Shown piece by piece: positions 12,501 to 27,500 of a DNA stretch of 64,000 nt (its first letter is position 1; the number at the start of each line of letters is the position of its first letter). Under the pieces are notes generated by a model that did no database searches, had not been told where the DNA came from, and was given only the letters and a program-made list of their open reading frames with translations. The stretch spans positions 3,186,697 to 3,250,696 of the forward strand of contig JABAKD010000011.1 in NCBI GenBank assembly GCA_012845835.1, read 5' to 3'. The stretch comes from Undaria pinnatifida. Taxonomy: Eukaryota > Sar > Phaeophyceae > Laminariales > Alariaceae. A program made the translations under genes and the position numbers.

Positions 12501-15500
12501 ATAATGCTTCTCTGTTGTTTGCCGTGTGGAGGTGGTTACGTGTGCAAGTTTTTCCCCTGCTCATATTTCGTTTTTGATTGCTCAACATCGTGCAGATTAA
12601 ACTCGCGAAGAACCTATCGAGCGTACCGGAGTCACACCGGCGTCTCTCCAGCCGGCCTATCTTGTCCCTGATCACCCGGTTGTGGGAGGAGAGCGACGAC
12701 GAGGCAACTTCGAAGACCGCGTGCCATGTATTGGCGAACCTCAGCCGGAGCGACGTGCACGATGTTCGAAACCGTCTTTTTAGGGTAAGTCATCAAGAAG
12801 AATGGTATCGAGGATTCACTAATTGGTTCCTGTTTCGTTCGGGGAGAGGGAGCACTGACTGATTCTTAATACGATAGCCTCCCCCCACCAAAAACAGCGA
12901 TTTTCTTCAACGGACGTTTCATCATCAATCATGGCTGCTCGATTCCAGGAAGGACGCTATGAAAAACAAATATTCTTCGTGTATTTTCTTGTTCTGCGAA
13001 GGGCTGTCGAGCGATGACGTCGGGGTGGCAAGGAGCACCGTTTTTTGAGGAGATACGGCCGGTATCATAGGAGCTGGTTTAAGAAAAAAACCCCGGCGAT
13101 TTCGTAAAATAAAAGTTGCGGGGGGGGCAACCGTAGAACGCCTCCACCAAAGCATTCAGTATTTCGGGGTTCGGGGTTCGGCGAGACGATAGAGCTAAGG
13201 AAGTGGCGGTATTACCGAATACTGTCAGGCGTTTCCCAGTAAGGCGGCGATGTGCCAGAGCAGACACGACCGCCTTATCGGGGAAGCCTCCCTATTAATT
13301 CCAGGTCAGGAGTGCAGTTCCCCGGTCGCGCCAAGCGATTTTGACCGCCTTGCATAGGGATACCGCCTTATAGGGGGATGCCGCCTTAGTGAGGGACCCT
13401 TACTGTAGTAGCAGTAGTAGTAGGAGTAGTAGTGGTAGCAGTAGTAGTAGTAATAGTAGCAGCAGTAGCATTGTTAGTACTAGTAGGAGTAGTAGTACTA
13501 GTAGTAGTAGTAGGAGTAGTAACTGGCCGCTTTCTTCACACGCGCTCACGCGAGAAGCACGCCGTCAGACTTGAGAGGAACAAAGCATTCGCCTCCACCA
13601 ACTGTTTCCCAGCGCTCAAGCGTCGAACTACGTTGTTGAATTTCTATCACGCTACTTCGCTTACAGCAGGGTCTAGACTTCTGTCAAGCTGTCACGCAAA
13701 AGCAGTAGAAGTAGTTGTCAAGTGTAGCTTTACTGGCGGTGGTAGTCGTGTGGGGATGAAACTATTAATCAATCTCCGAGCAAAATTACTATTAACATTG
13801 CAACCGTTTCTTTTTGGGGGGTACTACAGATTCTGGGAGGGTTGAAAAACAGGAGTTCAATGCACAATGGTTTGTTTTGTTTGTTGTTTTAATATACGAC
13901 GAAATAATCCTGGGCCAACGCCCGGCCCCCGATTGACACATTCGCAAACATACGATACAAAAACCCTGTATTCATTTACTTCATACTAATTCAATACATT
14001 CGCTATTCAACCATCGCCGTGAAGCAGACGATATCTTTCGTACCCCGGGAAACCAGGAAACGCTTGAGAGTCTAATGGCGCAAAGCCGTACACGGTCCAG
14101 ACACATAAAAGCCGACCGTCACATTAAAGCCCCAACGAAAGAGAGAACGGCCAAAACACCGTTCGTTTGAAACGGAACGAAACTTGAACGAGTTCTGTAG
14201 CGAGACTCACGGAGGGCAAAACCGGCGCCGCCGCTGACATAGAGAGCATGCATGTATGACGCGCTCACAGCACCATGCCAATGTGAACGAGCCAGCTCAG
14301 TTTTGACCTTTTGGTTGCGAAAGAGCCGCGGTTTTTCTATGTTTCTATTGTGACATATTCGATCTCACAGCTGGGTGAGTTTAGCAGTACATTAATTAGG
14401 GGTGAACGCTTTCAAAGATGAGTTACGACGAAATCTTCGACCTCACAGCTGGAGGAGTGTATTTTGTTTTTTTCGCGGTATAGTGCACCCTGAGGGTGCG
14501 TATAACATATTCGACTGATTTCACGATAGCCCCCCCCCCCTCCCTAAAACCAGCGATTTTCTTTCAACGAATGTCTCATGGCTGCTCGACACGAGGAAGG
14601 GTTCTACAAAAGCACACACCTTTTCTTTGCGTGTGCTGTTCTTGTTTGCAAAAGAAAGGACTATCGAACGATGACGACGTCGCGGTGGCAAGAGGCACCG
14701 TATTTCAGGAGACACGGCCGGTTTTGTTAAAGAAAAAAGGTTGGGGGGGGGGGGGGGGGCTACCATAGAACGACTAATTATACACCCCTATCTAGGTGTC
14801 GCCATATCTTCTCTCAAGCTCCTGGCTTGGTGAGGAGATCTCTACCACACGTCACCCCCCAAATTCAAATTTTTGAGTAATAAAACTGAATGTAAGCCCG
14901 TGCAAAACCGACGAACGAAGGCCGGGGGAGAAAAAACAAAATAAACCGCCAACCATGCATATGATAGAGCAGTAGACTATAGTGGAAACTACAGTAATAA
15001 ATTTATAAAGTAGATGGGTTGTTTGATCCAGCTCAAAATTCCCTACTTAAAGCATAAATAGCAACACCTACCATGACAGTGGACAAAAAATAGGACCCCT
15101 CCCAATAATAAACTCACCCATATAGCATATTACAAGTACCAACAACGCAGCTTGCAAAGATGGGTATTGACCCGAAATTCGTCGAACTCACGGCTGACGT
15201 CCTTGAAATATTTTTTTATAAAATCTAACGAACCTTACAGTTTTTTTTTTTTTTTTGGGAGGGGGGGGGGATTTTTTTTTTTTTTTCCGGTCATTTGTGC
15301 GGGTTAAGAAGACCGCCGCGAACTATTTTTTTTTTTTGACCAGCAAAAAAAGTGGCCACCTCTATCTTGCCCACTGCTGTAGTTCTTTTTTACGGGATAC
15401 TAAGTTCCGTTCTTCTTTTTACGGGGTACTAAGTTTCGTTGGGTAGGTGAAAAAAATCGGCAGAGCCAGTCGGGAAAATTCCCGAGTTTGAAGAAAAAGG

Positions 15501-18500
15501 GTGTCACATTCCAAGATTTTGGTCCCGATTCCTGAGAAACTGCTGTACGACGACGATAGCGACCATTCCCTTTCGTGACGAACAACCCAGCGAGAACAGG
15601 ATAATACTAGACGCGGGGAAAAATACAGGGCAGGAGGAGGCCTTGTCTGAAATCCCCGATACGTGCATTGAATGATCGATGCCGGTGGGAAAAACTCCTC
15701 CTGCAGAATTTTCACCCAGGCAACACCCACGGGAGTCGTATACAAGTAGGGGTCCCTCATTAAGGCGGTTTGAGTAAGGCGGCATCCCGATACAAGGCGG
15801 TCAAAATCACCCGGCGCTGCTGGGGAAATTGCACTCATAACCTGGAATGAAAAAGGCGACTTCCTCTATAAGGCGGTCACATTTGCTCTGGCATGCCACC
15901 GCCTGAATGGGGGACGGACCCCTTGCTGTATCTTCAAGAGAGTATTACAGCTGGAAAAAAAAACGTCCGTATTTGTTCCTGGGGGGTTTCCACAAATGCC
16001 ATGGGGGTGTTTCTGTTGATGATTTTCAATGATTCTTATGACTGTGGGTGCCTTGCCTGGCACTTGTTCTTCTACGAGCTCCCAAAGGACGACAATGCAT
16101 ATGCTATGCATTTCCCTTTCTCTGACGTCTGTTTCAACACCATTACTACATGTTTTCCTACTGAACCAAATTTGGTCTTATCGCACATGGCGAGTGAGTG
16201 TCGTCCCGGTCACGCATCTTCAGCGACAACTAACTCGTCTTTCGCCCCCGCCCGCGCCTCGCTTGATTACCGCTGTAACCTTTACGCAAGTCGCACTTGG
16301 CAGCAGAATCTAAAGGCATAGGTCGAAAAGCCACAATGACCGCAACCTGTGGCGGCGCTGCCTTCGATCCGGCTGCAACCGCTCCGGCAGCAACCACTCC
16401 CGAGCTCGAGCATCCGCGACAACCCCTGGTCTCTTCCTGCGAGGGGGGGGGAGGGGCACTAGGAGGCGCTGCAAGCTTACCTCCTTCTCGCGTTTTCTAC
16501 CGCGATGACAGACAAAAAAACACTCGTTTATCACCTGGTGGCAGAAAAAATGTCACCGGTGGCATTAGTATCACCGGTGGCGCCGGCGGTGGCACTACCA
16601 CCACAGTTAGTGACGATCGAAAAAAAACTACCGGCACCATGTTTTTATTGCTGGAGGACAGAAAAACAGACCCCGCTGATCTACTCGATATGCAGCAACG
16701 CTTGCGGATGACGCCCTCTGCGATGTGGGGAGAGAGAGCGAACCTCGCTGAGCAGAATCAGGCGATGGAGGCGTGCGGGGAGGGCGGGGGCGGCGGGGGG
16801 AGGGGGGGAGGCGCAGCAGTCAGTGTTGTGACAAGTCTACCTGCAGCAGCATTGAAACGCCCTCCTCCCCGGAGAGGTGCCGGTCTGGCAAGCGTAACTA
16901 CAGCCGAAAATCGTTCACCACCTCAGAGAGGCTCGGATGTCGCCGTGGACAGTTTAGAACAGCAGAATAGTAGAGATAGGGCGGGGCGGCCCTTGTCAAG
17001 TTCGGGAAAAGACGGACAGGGTCGGGAGCCATCAGCAGCTTCAGCTGTCGGTGGAACCGATCGGGAGCTATCAGCCACAGGAACAGGAAAAGAAAGCGCT
17101 CGAGCCGTAGTCGCAGTAGCGAACAAGAGGACCATCACAGACGCGCCAGCAGCAGTCGGACTCGCTGAAAAAAAAACTAGGACCAAAGACGCCGCTGCAA
17201 TCGGCGACGCTGGAAAAAAAACTGGCACCGCTGGTTTGGCGTACCCCCCCCTTAGCAAGGACGATGGCGGCGAGAGGGGGTTTCCGTTTACGGAGGGGGC
17301 AACGTTAGGGGATGCCGCGTCCTTGAAGAGAGCTGTCGTCACCTCAAGCGTTCCGCTGAGATGGCAGTCGCGGGTGGTCACATCATCGAGTCTGCAAGAT
17401 CACGGGGGGGGCGTCCGCTCTCGAGCTGGTTTCTCGGCGTCGGGCAAGAGGAGGATCAGGACCAAGCGTCGAAACAACCAGCGCAGTGCCAAAAAGAGGT
17501 ACGATCATGCAGGAGTGAGACTTTTGCCATCATAGGACACCTAGATAAGAAACATAAAGATTGACCCCAGGCCGGATTTCTTGCTTTTGGAGAAAAGGTG
17601 CGCACTTTTTGCACCGGCTTCAGTATGTTGGATCCCGGGAAAAAACAAGAAAATATTTCTCGGACAGGTCACGATCTAGATCATATAGATCACACAGATC
17701 ATATAGAACATATAGATCATATAGATCATATACATCATATAGAGCATATAGATCATATAGATCATATAGATCATATAGATCATATAGATCATCTACTGTA
17801 GATCATATAGATCATATAGATAATCTACTGTAGATCCTATAGATCATCCAGATCATAAAGATCATATAGATCCCATGGATCCTATATCTGCCGCCATGAG
17901 ATGTTGTGCACGGTTGAGAAATAAGAGAGTACATATCAAAACCCTTGAAACACTACTAGCTAGAACATCATGCAGCAGATCTCACGGATCCCACCCGTTA
18001 GCATGATCTAGACCGTACAGATCTTCCCTGAAAAGTCTGGACCGTCAAGTGGGAATAATAGATTATCTGTCTGGCGTGTGGTACCCCTGTTTCTTGCTGG
18101 GTGTCTTGTACTGCTGTATTTTCGTTTTGAGCGTACAGGACCATGGTGGACTTTTTGAGATCCATGCTGTGTAATACCTACAAGGTTTCTGGTTGGTGCT
18201 TGCAGTGACTGCGCACGAGCGGACTTGGTGAAGGAGCCTCAATACGATACGATGCGATTTTTTCACGCTACGCTAAAGGTGCACCATTTTTTTTTCCCCG
18301 AGGCTCGTAACCGCTTTTGAGGAGGGAGCTCTATGCCTCGCCCCCCCTGACGAAAATTTCGAGTAAAAAGCTGAAAAGTGAAACCACGTCGATGAACGAA
18401 CTCATCATGGACTGCTTGAGGAGGGAGCTCCATGCCGCACCTCCCAAAAAAACAAATTTCGAGCAAAAGCTGAAAAGTGAAACCAAGCCGATGAACAAAC

Positions 18501-21500
18501 TTATCTTGGCCTAGGCACCAATATATATAGTCTATATATATTGCCAAAACCAAAGCAAGAACGACCTTCCCGACGATTTTGGGTTAACGCCTTTACAACT
18601 GGATACCCGTTTTTCGGAATTTTACTTAGAATTAGTATAGGGAGGGGTTTTGCCCCCCCCCCTCCCCCCCAGTCATCCAGAACAATATTTTTTGACAAAA
18701 AGTAAAAATAAAACCCACCTCTATCATTGTAGTACGCATCCGTCATTTTTTTCGGAGCGAACGCGGGGGGAGTCCTCCAATTTTGACAGCAGCGGGACCG
18801 AACAAACGAACAAATAAACAAACAAAAAATGTCATTTTTTTCGAGTTGCCTACAAGAAAGCGTCCGTTTGACGCCCATAAACGCACCGCACAAGGTTCAC
18901 GACAGCAGTTGCATAACATACTTCTGCGGGGGAGTTCCTACGAAAATAGCGACAGCTAGCTACGCTACCACACACGGTCTACCCACGAACGCTCTTCTGC
19001 GTGAGTTTCTGGCCACCAAGGCTGCGGTGGGGGGGGGTTCACTTTCGGAGGAGGCTTTTTTGTGGGGTGGGTGAAGATCCTGCTGTGACTGAGCGTTCTA
19101 CGATGGCCCCCCAACTTTTCTTGAACAAAATCGCCGGTTTTAAAACCAGCGCTCCCGGCCGTATCTCCTGAAATACGGTGCCCCTTGCCACTCCGACGAC
19201 GCCATCGTTCGATAGTAGTAGTAGTCCATTGCAAACAAGAAAATAATTGGAGATAGTTTTTTCATAACATATTTCCTCATGTCGAGTAGCCATGAAACGT
19301 TCGTCGAAGAAATCGCCGGTTTTGTTGGGGGGGGGGCTATCGTGGAATCAGTCGACTGTCCTATGTGATGTGTCCACCCACCTTAGCGACGACCAGGCCT
19401 CGTTCAAGGTCCTCTCCTGTGCACGAGGGGCTCACCGTATTGTTAAGGACTTAGTGGGGGTATTAGTCCGTTTTGACAGCTTGCAAAATGTTGATAATTG
19501 ACAGGTCCGCCCGTATATCCGGCCGACCTTCTATCCCGCCGTTTCAGGAGGGAAGAGTGTTATACGGCTTAGGTTGGGTACGCTATTGGTTAATGTTATA
19601 AAGTAGTGGTCAAACAGACTAGTACTCCACTAAGTCTCATAACAGTATGCTTGAGAGTGCAACCCCCAAAGTTCTCTCGTCTCAGAGAAACGAGCGCCTT
19701 GCTGTCTCTCTCGTTTTTTTTTTCCCCTTTTCCTGTAGGCAGCAACCTCTCTTCGGCGGAAGCAAAAGCAAAAATGGCAGCAGCAGCATCAAGGGCACGA
19801 CAACACAATCAACCCCGGCTACACACACAACGGGGGACGACGAAAACAACAACCGACCGCCTGCCACAACGGAGCGGACACACGCGGAGAAAAAATCGGC
19901 ACCCACGGCCTCGACAGCAATTTCCGCCAAGCACACCGCGCGGATAGATGAAAAAAGCAACCAACCACTTGCCTCGCTAGGATGGAATCACCGGGAGAAA
20001 TCTAAGTCGACGGCGATGATAACGCCAGCCGGTAGCGACGGCGGAGCACACGAAAAACACGGGCACAGCATAAGTTCGGCGAGCGCCGCTTCTACCATCG
20101 GTGAAAGGCCTTCCACAGCGCCGATGCATTCAGACGGGAGGGTGGTCATGAGGCCGCTGGGGTTAGCCGATACGAGCGACCTAGGCCCCCCATCGGTGGT
20201 GTTCGAGCCCGGGTTCTCGCGGCTCCGAACGCGACGAGTTATCCTCGACAGGTGAGCTATGGGTAGCAGGCATTCGAGTCATCCCACGGTAAGTAAGGGT
20301 TGCAGTTGTCGGTCTAAACATATGTGACCGGTTGACCTCCTCAAGTGAGTAGCTAGCGGTTGGTCTGATGCTTTACAAGCATAGACTATTTGTTTTAGGA
20401 CTAGGTCGGGTTGCGCGATTGAATGCCTCCGAAGTCGTTCATGCTTCGAGTGAAAATTTCAGCTCCTCGTGAGCAGGAGCTCATAAACTTCCACCGCACC
20501 CCTTCCGCCGGTTTACACGTGTACAGTACAGGTCTACCTAATACTACTACAGTAATAAAACATAAAAATGTTGGCTCAGGCTGGGCATCTCTTACTTGAG
20601 AAAGGGTGTGCGCTGCGCTAGCTTTAGTGATACGAGTCGACGAGGGGAAGAATTAGCTGGAGTCTTCTCGCGATGGATAAAAATACTGCACGCCTGAAAC
20701 CTGTCATCAGCCACGCCAATGCATGTTTTTACCACGCCGATTTTTCACGACGAAGAAAAAACGCACGCTGTGAAAAAATATTACCAACACCGTTACACAG
20801 AGTCTACCGCTTTACGAGCCACGAGGAGAACCTCGTCAACCCCGCGTCCAGCAACAACAACAAGAACAACGACGTGGAAAGGTTGAGCCGAACCGGAAGC
20901 CAAGCCTGCTATTCGTACTCCCCGTCGCTCACAGCCCGGCCAGCGACCAGCCCCGGTGTGTTCCACCTAACGGCGGCAAGCAGGGGTGGAGGAGGGGGAG
21001 GAGGAGGGGGAGGAGGCTCAGGCGACGGCTCGAGTGGATTCAGACACACCTACCCGAACAGCTTGCATCCCTGGAAACCTCCTCTACTCTTCCAGTTCTG
21101 CAAGGTATGCCATTTACAGTAGGATGCCGTTGTGGGGAAAAAAACATCCTAAATACATCATCAACTCCCCGATAACAGATGGTTCTCGACGAGCCATCCG
21201 CCAAACTCCGAGAAAACCGACCCGATTTTGTTACACCCAGTACACCATGGCCCAAAGCTACGGTACGGGAGGTCGCTTTTGGGGCATTCGTTTTTGCAGT
21301 GGCTCTGGGCCACTCGCGCGAGTAGCCCGGGCCCACTGTTCCTTCGCCGTCGTAAAGCTTGGGTGCTGTTTTTGATTTTGAGACATGACTCCGCCGGCGG
21401 AATGGTTACCTAAGCTGCGCTGTGTCAAGCAAATCTCGCCTGTGAGGTACAGAGTCATTCGTGCGAGTGGCCTAAAATCCGTAGAGAAAACGGAGTATGC

Positions 21501-24500
21501 TAACTTTTTTTTGGCCTTGCACTGGGCTATTCGTGCGAATGGCCTAGAAAAACTCCGCAGAAGGAAAGGAGGGCCGCAACTTTTTTGGTCTGTAATCCCG
21601 TGGAGAGCGTTGCGTGCAATCGACGGGATCTCCCCCCGCAACGAGTTTTCTTCCGGCGACCACAGGTTGTGCAGACTAGTACACAGAATACCGTATTATT
21701 TGCTGTCCGCATGCCGTTGGCGAGGATTGCTATTACTGTAGACTGCCGCGCCAGCGGACCGTAGCTCTTCAATGCGCGAGCCGAAGGGAATCATGTTGCC
21801 AAATCATCGAAATAACAAGTCTCGTCGCGTGGCAAAACTTTCCGTACGTTGGACCAAATCAACCCGGTGTAGGGCCATGGAAAGTACGGAAAGAGCCGCA
21901 TGAAGGAAAACGGTAAACCTGAAACCGAGCTATTAATACTAGAGCCAACCTTCCTAATACTAATACTTCGAAGTAATAATACCTGGTAATTAATATCGTG
22001 GTAAAAACATGCCACAGAACAAGTCTCGGCGAGTAGCAGTCCTCCCATACGTTCGAGGACCAATCAACTGCAATATTACAATGAAAACATGCCACAGAAC
22101 AAGTCTCGGCAAGTAGCAGTCCTCCCATATGTTCGAGGACCAATCAACTGCAATATTACAATGAAAACATGCCACAGAACAAGTCTCGTCGAGTGGCAGT
22201 CCTCCCGCTTGTTCGAGGACCAATCAACTGCAATATTACAATGAAAACATGCCACAGAACAAGTCTCGGCGAGTAGCAGTCCTCCCATATGTTCGAGGAC
22301 CAATCAACTGCAATATTACAATGAAAACATGTTACATATCAAGTCTCGAGAGCGAGCAACACGCCTCCCGCTTGTTCGAGGACCAATCAGCTGCAACAAT
22401 ACCTGTGGGGGGCTGGGGTACGCAGATAACATCAATCTCCGATCGCATACATACGCCAGCCATGAAAACGCGTAAAACCATAACGCCGGGTCTATGAAAC
22501 CCGCCATCGAACAATAGATTTTCACAACGGTTGACGTTTTGGAACCCTGAGTAGTATTACAATAGAAAACATGCCACATTTAACACGTCTCGCCGAGTGA
22601 CAAACCCCCCGCATGTTCGACCAATCAACTGCCGTTTTGTTCAACCAATCAACGAGCAGGACCCGGGCAAGACCGGAGAGAGCCGCACAAAGGAGACTAT
22701 AATCCTGGAACCTACCTCCCCTACCACACACTTCGTGTTTTCGCCAACACCCCTCAAAGTCATGGAAAGCCGTGAGGGGAGTGCGGGGAATGCAGCGGCG
22801 GCGGCTGCGGCAGCGGCAGCGGCAGCGGCAGCGGGCGATTTTTCGGAAAGGCGTGGGGCGAGAGACGAGGATAAAATTCGTTTGGACCGCTTCCAGCATA
22901 TCCCAGGGTGCTCGGTTTGCCGCGGAAGCTTTGGGCATGTGAAGGTCGGGCCTGTATATTGGTGCATGAGTCCTTAGATAAGATGTAACCACTGAAGTTG
23001 TGTTGTGTGGTGGGTCCGGGGGGGGGGTGTACTCGACGGGGTGGGGGGTGTACGCCTCTCGGGGGAATGGAAGGGACGGGGGTACACGTAAGGTCGAGTG
23101 TATTGGTGGCTAAGATTTGGCTCTATCGTGTATCGCGTGACGGTGAGGGGTGTAGGCGTGGGGGGCATATCCGCCCGCTTGGTATCTTGCCGTTGTCCAC
23201 TACCATGTCACCTTGGTGCCTAGAGGTCGGACTCTTGCGATAAATGAAAAGCTCGGTTCGTTTTTTTCTAAAGAACTGTTCAGGTTTGTTGTTGTGCCAA
23301 GCTGTCGCGAGAGGGTTTGGGTTGTAGGGGGCGCGGTAGGCGTGCGAGTCCATTCGCCGTTTTTACCTTGAGATGGACACGTGAAGAAAATTCGAGCATG
23401 CTAGCACATCTATAGTCTGAGCTCTGCGAAAAAAACATGGTTTCAGGTCGTAGCACCGTATGAGGGTTTGGATGTGGGGGGAGCATGCTAGGACAGGGAT
23501 ACGTAGCATTTTTTTGGGGGGGGGGGTTATTTTTTTTTCTGAATGACGGTGCGCTCCTCAACTCCTTCAGAGCCCCCAAATCTCTCCCTATACTAATTCC
23601 AAGTAACTTTTGCCCCCAAAAAGGGTTTCCAGTTGAAAATGAATTTACCCAGCATTGTCGGAAATGTTCTCAATTCTTTTTTTTTTTTCAAAAATTGGTT
23701 GTATTTATACCCTAGACCACCGGGGTTGCTTGCACTCTACGTTTTCCTCCAAAATCAGAGTTTTTCTTGTGAGGGTATAGAACTCCTCAAAGTGAGAAGG
23801 AGGCCCAGAAAAACATGGACAGTGCACCTCGACCGTAGCACATGGGCAGGGGTGGGGGCGCGTGTATGTGAGCGCACGTTCCACTGCAGCCAAAGGGAAC
23901 CACCCCGCGGCGGGGTAACCAAACCATACAGGTAAAAACCGCGCCATTTAATACTCGCGTCTTTGCCGATACCCCACCACAGCATGTACGAAGTATCTAG
24001 AGCATGCAAAATTCCGTTAACCCTCCCCAATTTACTTACGCCTCGGCAGGCCTTCTTTATGGGTCAAAAACGCTGTTACACAATAGACCCTCACGATTTT
24101 TTATTGTTTCTTTTTTAGTCGCCCGACAAAATGTGCGCTACTATCCGACCCCTCCCTCCTCTTCCCATGCACGCAGGGAATGGACGGGCGCTACTACCAT
24201 CACTACGCCAGCACCGACCGCATGTGGTATCCGCCCGAGCACCCGGGCCCATACCCCGCCCCTGCCGAGCCAGCCCCGCTGGAAGAATTGGGAATAGCAC
24301 CCCCCGAGCCGGAGCCGCCGGCGGCCCCTGTGTGCGGACAGGTGAACAGCGCTCTGCCGCCACGGTATGCTAGAAGGGAGAGGGTAGCTTTCTGTGCAAG
24401 CGTTTTCGAGGCAATAATGGTGGGTGTGCGCTTTGAGCCATGCACATAGAGTTGTTCACATGGGGGGCTGCATTGGTGGAATTTTTTTTCGTCAGGTGTT

Positions 24501-27500
24501 CAGAGCCTGGTTGGCAACATCGTCCATGTCTGAAGTCATTGGAGCACGAGTTGCAGTTTTTGGGCGAAATTGTTGTTGACCGGGTGAGCTCTCCTGAAAG
24601 TGCATGACAATATCGGTTGGTATTACGTAGTAGGCGTTTTTTGTTCAGCTTCCACGGTTGAAGAAGAATTGACATTGATTGCATCGGTATGGCAGTGTTT
24701 TGGTTGATCGCGTGAGTGGCAGAGGTACCAAGTAGTGGATAGAGCACGGGACGGTGCTGGCAGACCGGTACAATACGCAAAAGACAGCGTGCTGTTGCTA
24801 GCACAGCAGCTGACAAGCAGAACAAACAACACCATTTTTCATTAAAATTCAGCTACCCTTACCCCCCCCCCCCTATTTTTCTTGCGTCACAGGTGCCCCT
24901 TCCCTCTCCTTACGAGCTCCTGGGGATAGAGCCGCCCGTCGCCCCGCCGCTATCCCGCCACTACATGAAAGCTTCAGCGGAGGCGTGCGCGCGGTGCCAT
25001 CAGGGGATGAAATGCCCCGGCCAGGGGCTGTGCCAAATGATGGGGGTGGTGCCCGTCGAGTCGGATGTTTTCTTGGTCGACAAGCCGCGATTTCGGGTGA
25101 GAAAGAGCGGCTTGAGAAACAGAACACCTGTGTGAAAACAAGAAACTGGAAGACGGACCCAGACTGGGTTTCCTATTTTGGGAGAGGGTGCGTGCTACAC
25201 AAAACTTCAGTACCAACATCTCCGGGATTCCTTTTTTCAATTAGTGTAAGTATCAGCCTGCGTTCCTTCTACCTACCGTGTTTCTTGTAAGGTGCCCTGT
25301 GTTTGCTTGATTATACGGGGTGTGCTGTTGTTTGTTGCTTGTTGGTGTCGTTGTTCACACATTAACTCCCGCAATCAAGTCGCGCAATCAAGCCCCTGGT
25401 TCGCAGGACAGGCTCCAGTCACTCTGGAGTGGTGGTACAAATACCGAAGAAGGACAAAAGAAAAAACGAAACAAAAAAACGAAAATTGGTACACGTATAC
25501 TCGTACCTCATATCCGAAGCAAGTGGTACATCCGCCACAAAAAAAAAAGAAGGTAAAAGTCACGGCACGGGCACGACACCTTGTTCAGCTTGAGGCCACT
25601 ACTGTAGATGAGCCGTTTATTATGTCGGACGGATCGGACGCCACTAAATTATTATTATGCTTGCCATCCGACCCTTTGTATGAGTTTCAGTGTTCATCAC
25701 TCGTGAAGTTCCCTAAAGAAGAAAACATCGGTGACAAAATAAAAAAACACGCACAAAAGTCGAACTCCCTTCTGTGCTTACTTCCTTCTTAACCCTCCTT
25801 AAGAGCCCCAAAATCCCTCCCTATACTAAATCCAAGTAATTTTGACCCAAAACGGATTTCCTGTTGCAAAGGTTTACCTGCAGCTACTCCGTTCATTGGT
25901 TGTACCAGCAGCTCGTGGCTGATGTATACGCCCGTAGACTCGATGGCCGCAAGCCAGAGACGCTTTTCGAGACCTTGTCACAAGAAATCGGCTTGTCGTT
26001 CTTGGTGTATCCAGGCGTGATACAACAAAAACCACCGCTCGCAAGACCCTGCACAACAATATAAAAGTCGCTGTATGGTAGCCCCCTCAACTTTCCATTA
26101 ACGAAATCGCCGGTTTCGAAACCAACCCCCGGCCGTGTCTCCTGAAACACGGTGCCCTTTGCCACCCCGACGTCGTCACCGTTCGATCGTCCTTTGCAAA
26201 ACTAGAAAAAAATTGATGATATTTTTTTCACGTCATCCTTCCTCGTGTCGAGCAGCCACGTAACGTTCGTTCAAGGAAATCGCTGTTTTTCGGGGGGGGG
26301 CTAGCGTAGAATCAGCCATAATGACGATGATAAATATAGGACAAAAACATTTTTTTTAGTGTAAAAGACTCTCGCGTCAACCTCACTATTATTTAATCAT
26401 CCGATCCAAACTGGTAGTCACAAATTTGATAAAGTGTAACGCTCTATTTGTGGAACCCACTCCGTAAAGAAAATCTTGGAGGGTCTGCTAATATATCATC
26501 TACAGTAGATCGAGATGTGCCCGATGTCTGTTTTTTGTTTCGAGAAGTGCCTGCCGCCATTAAGACGTCATACATGAAGTGTTTTGCAATTGCCAAATTA
26601 TGCTGGGTTGAAAAAACTAACAAACAAACGTAGAAATAAATAAAACCTGATGATTGGGTGTTGTTGCGTAATTTTCGGTAAAGTTTCGTTGGCTTCATAA
26701 TTGGGTTGGAGTTTACATTAACCCGGCCAACCCTAGCAAATATTTTGGGGGGGGTTGTGGATCAAATACGGCCATCTTTGCCGTTTTAGCGTTTCTTATG
26801 CATTATTTTTCAGGGGTGTTTACGGTTTATGGTCCGGTCCGGCCCGCGGATCAAGCCACGCGGTATAAAAAACTCGCGGGTCGAGTCGGGTCGGGTCGGT
26901 TCAGGTGGTATTCAAAATCTCATGGATCGGGTCGGGTCGGATCGGATCGAGAAGTTTTCAAAAGATCACGGGTCGGGCCGGGTCAAAGTTTTTGTGCATT
27001 GGCATAATAAACCGTAGAAAGTACTTGATACCATACACCGCACGCATGGCATATCACAAGAAAAAAAACACACACACAAAACAAAACAAAACAAAACAAA
27101 ACAAACAAACAAACAAACAAACAAACAAACGAACAAACAAACAAACAAACAAACAAACAAACAAACAAACAAACAAACAAACGAACAAACGAACAAACAA
27201 ACAAACATACAAACAAACAAACAAACAAACAACGGCAACCTGATCCGATCCAAGCCGCGAGGAGTGACCCGACCCACGAAAACCACTGATTGTGTTTGCC
27301 GGACGCCCCCATGCCGAACGAACAACGTCAACGACGGCAGGACGATTTCGACGACTGCGGGGAAGCGGTGGTGCCTGACAGTGGGAAGACTTGGTCGGCG
27401 GAACGCAACTCCGTTTTCTCGCAGAGGAAGCACCAGTGCGAGGGTCGAGCCTTGTTGAACACCGATCAGGTACGGCGCCACCGATACAGGTACAGCAAGC

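Noticed and set aside
16923-17381. A - strand Pro/Ser/Ala-rich gene
   Set aside because: It is the antisense of the large gene's disordered exon, which is supported by splice sites and phase.
21859-22303. Repeated - strand proteins of 70-94 residues
   Set aside because: They are the 80-bp repeat read in three frames in turn.
22011-22412. CRISPR array
   Set aside because: The 80-bp units are contiguous with no unique spacers, and the context is a eukaryotic intron.
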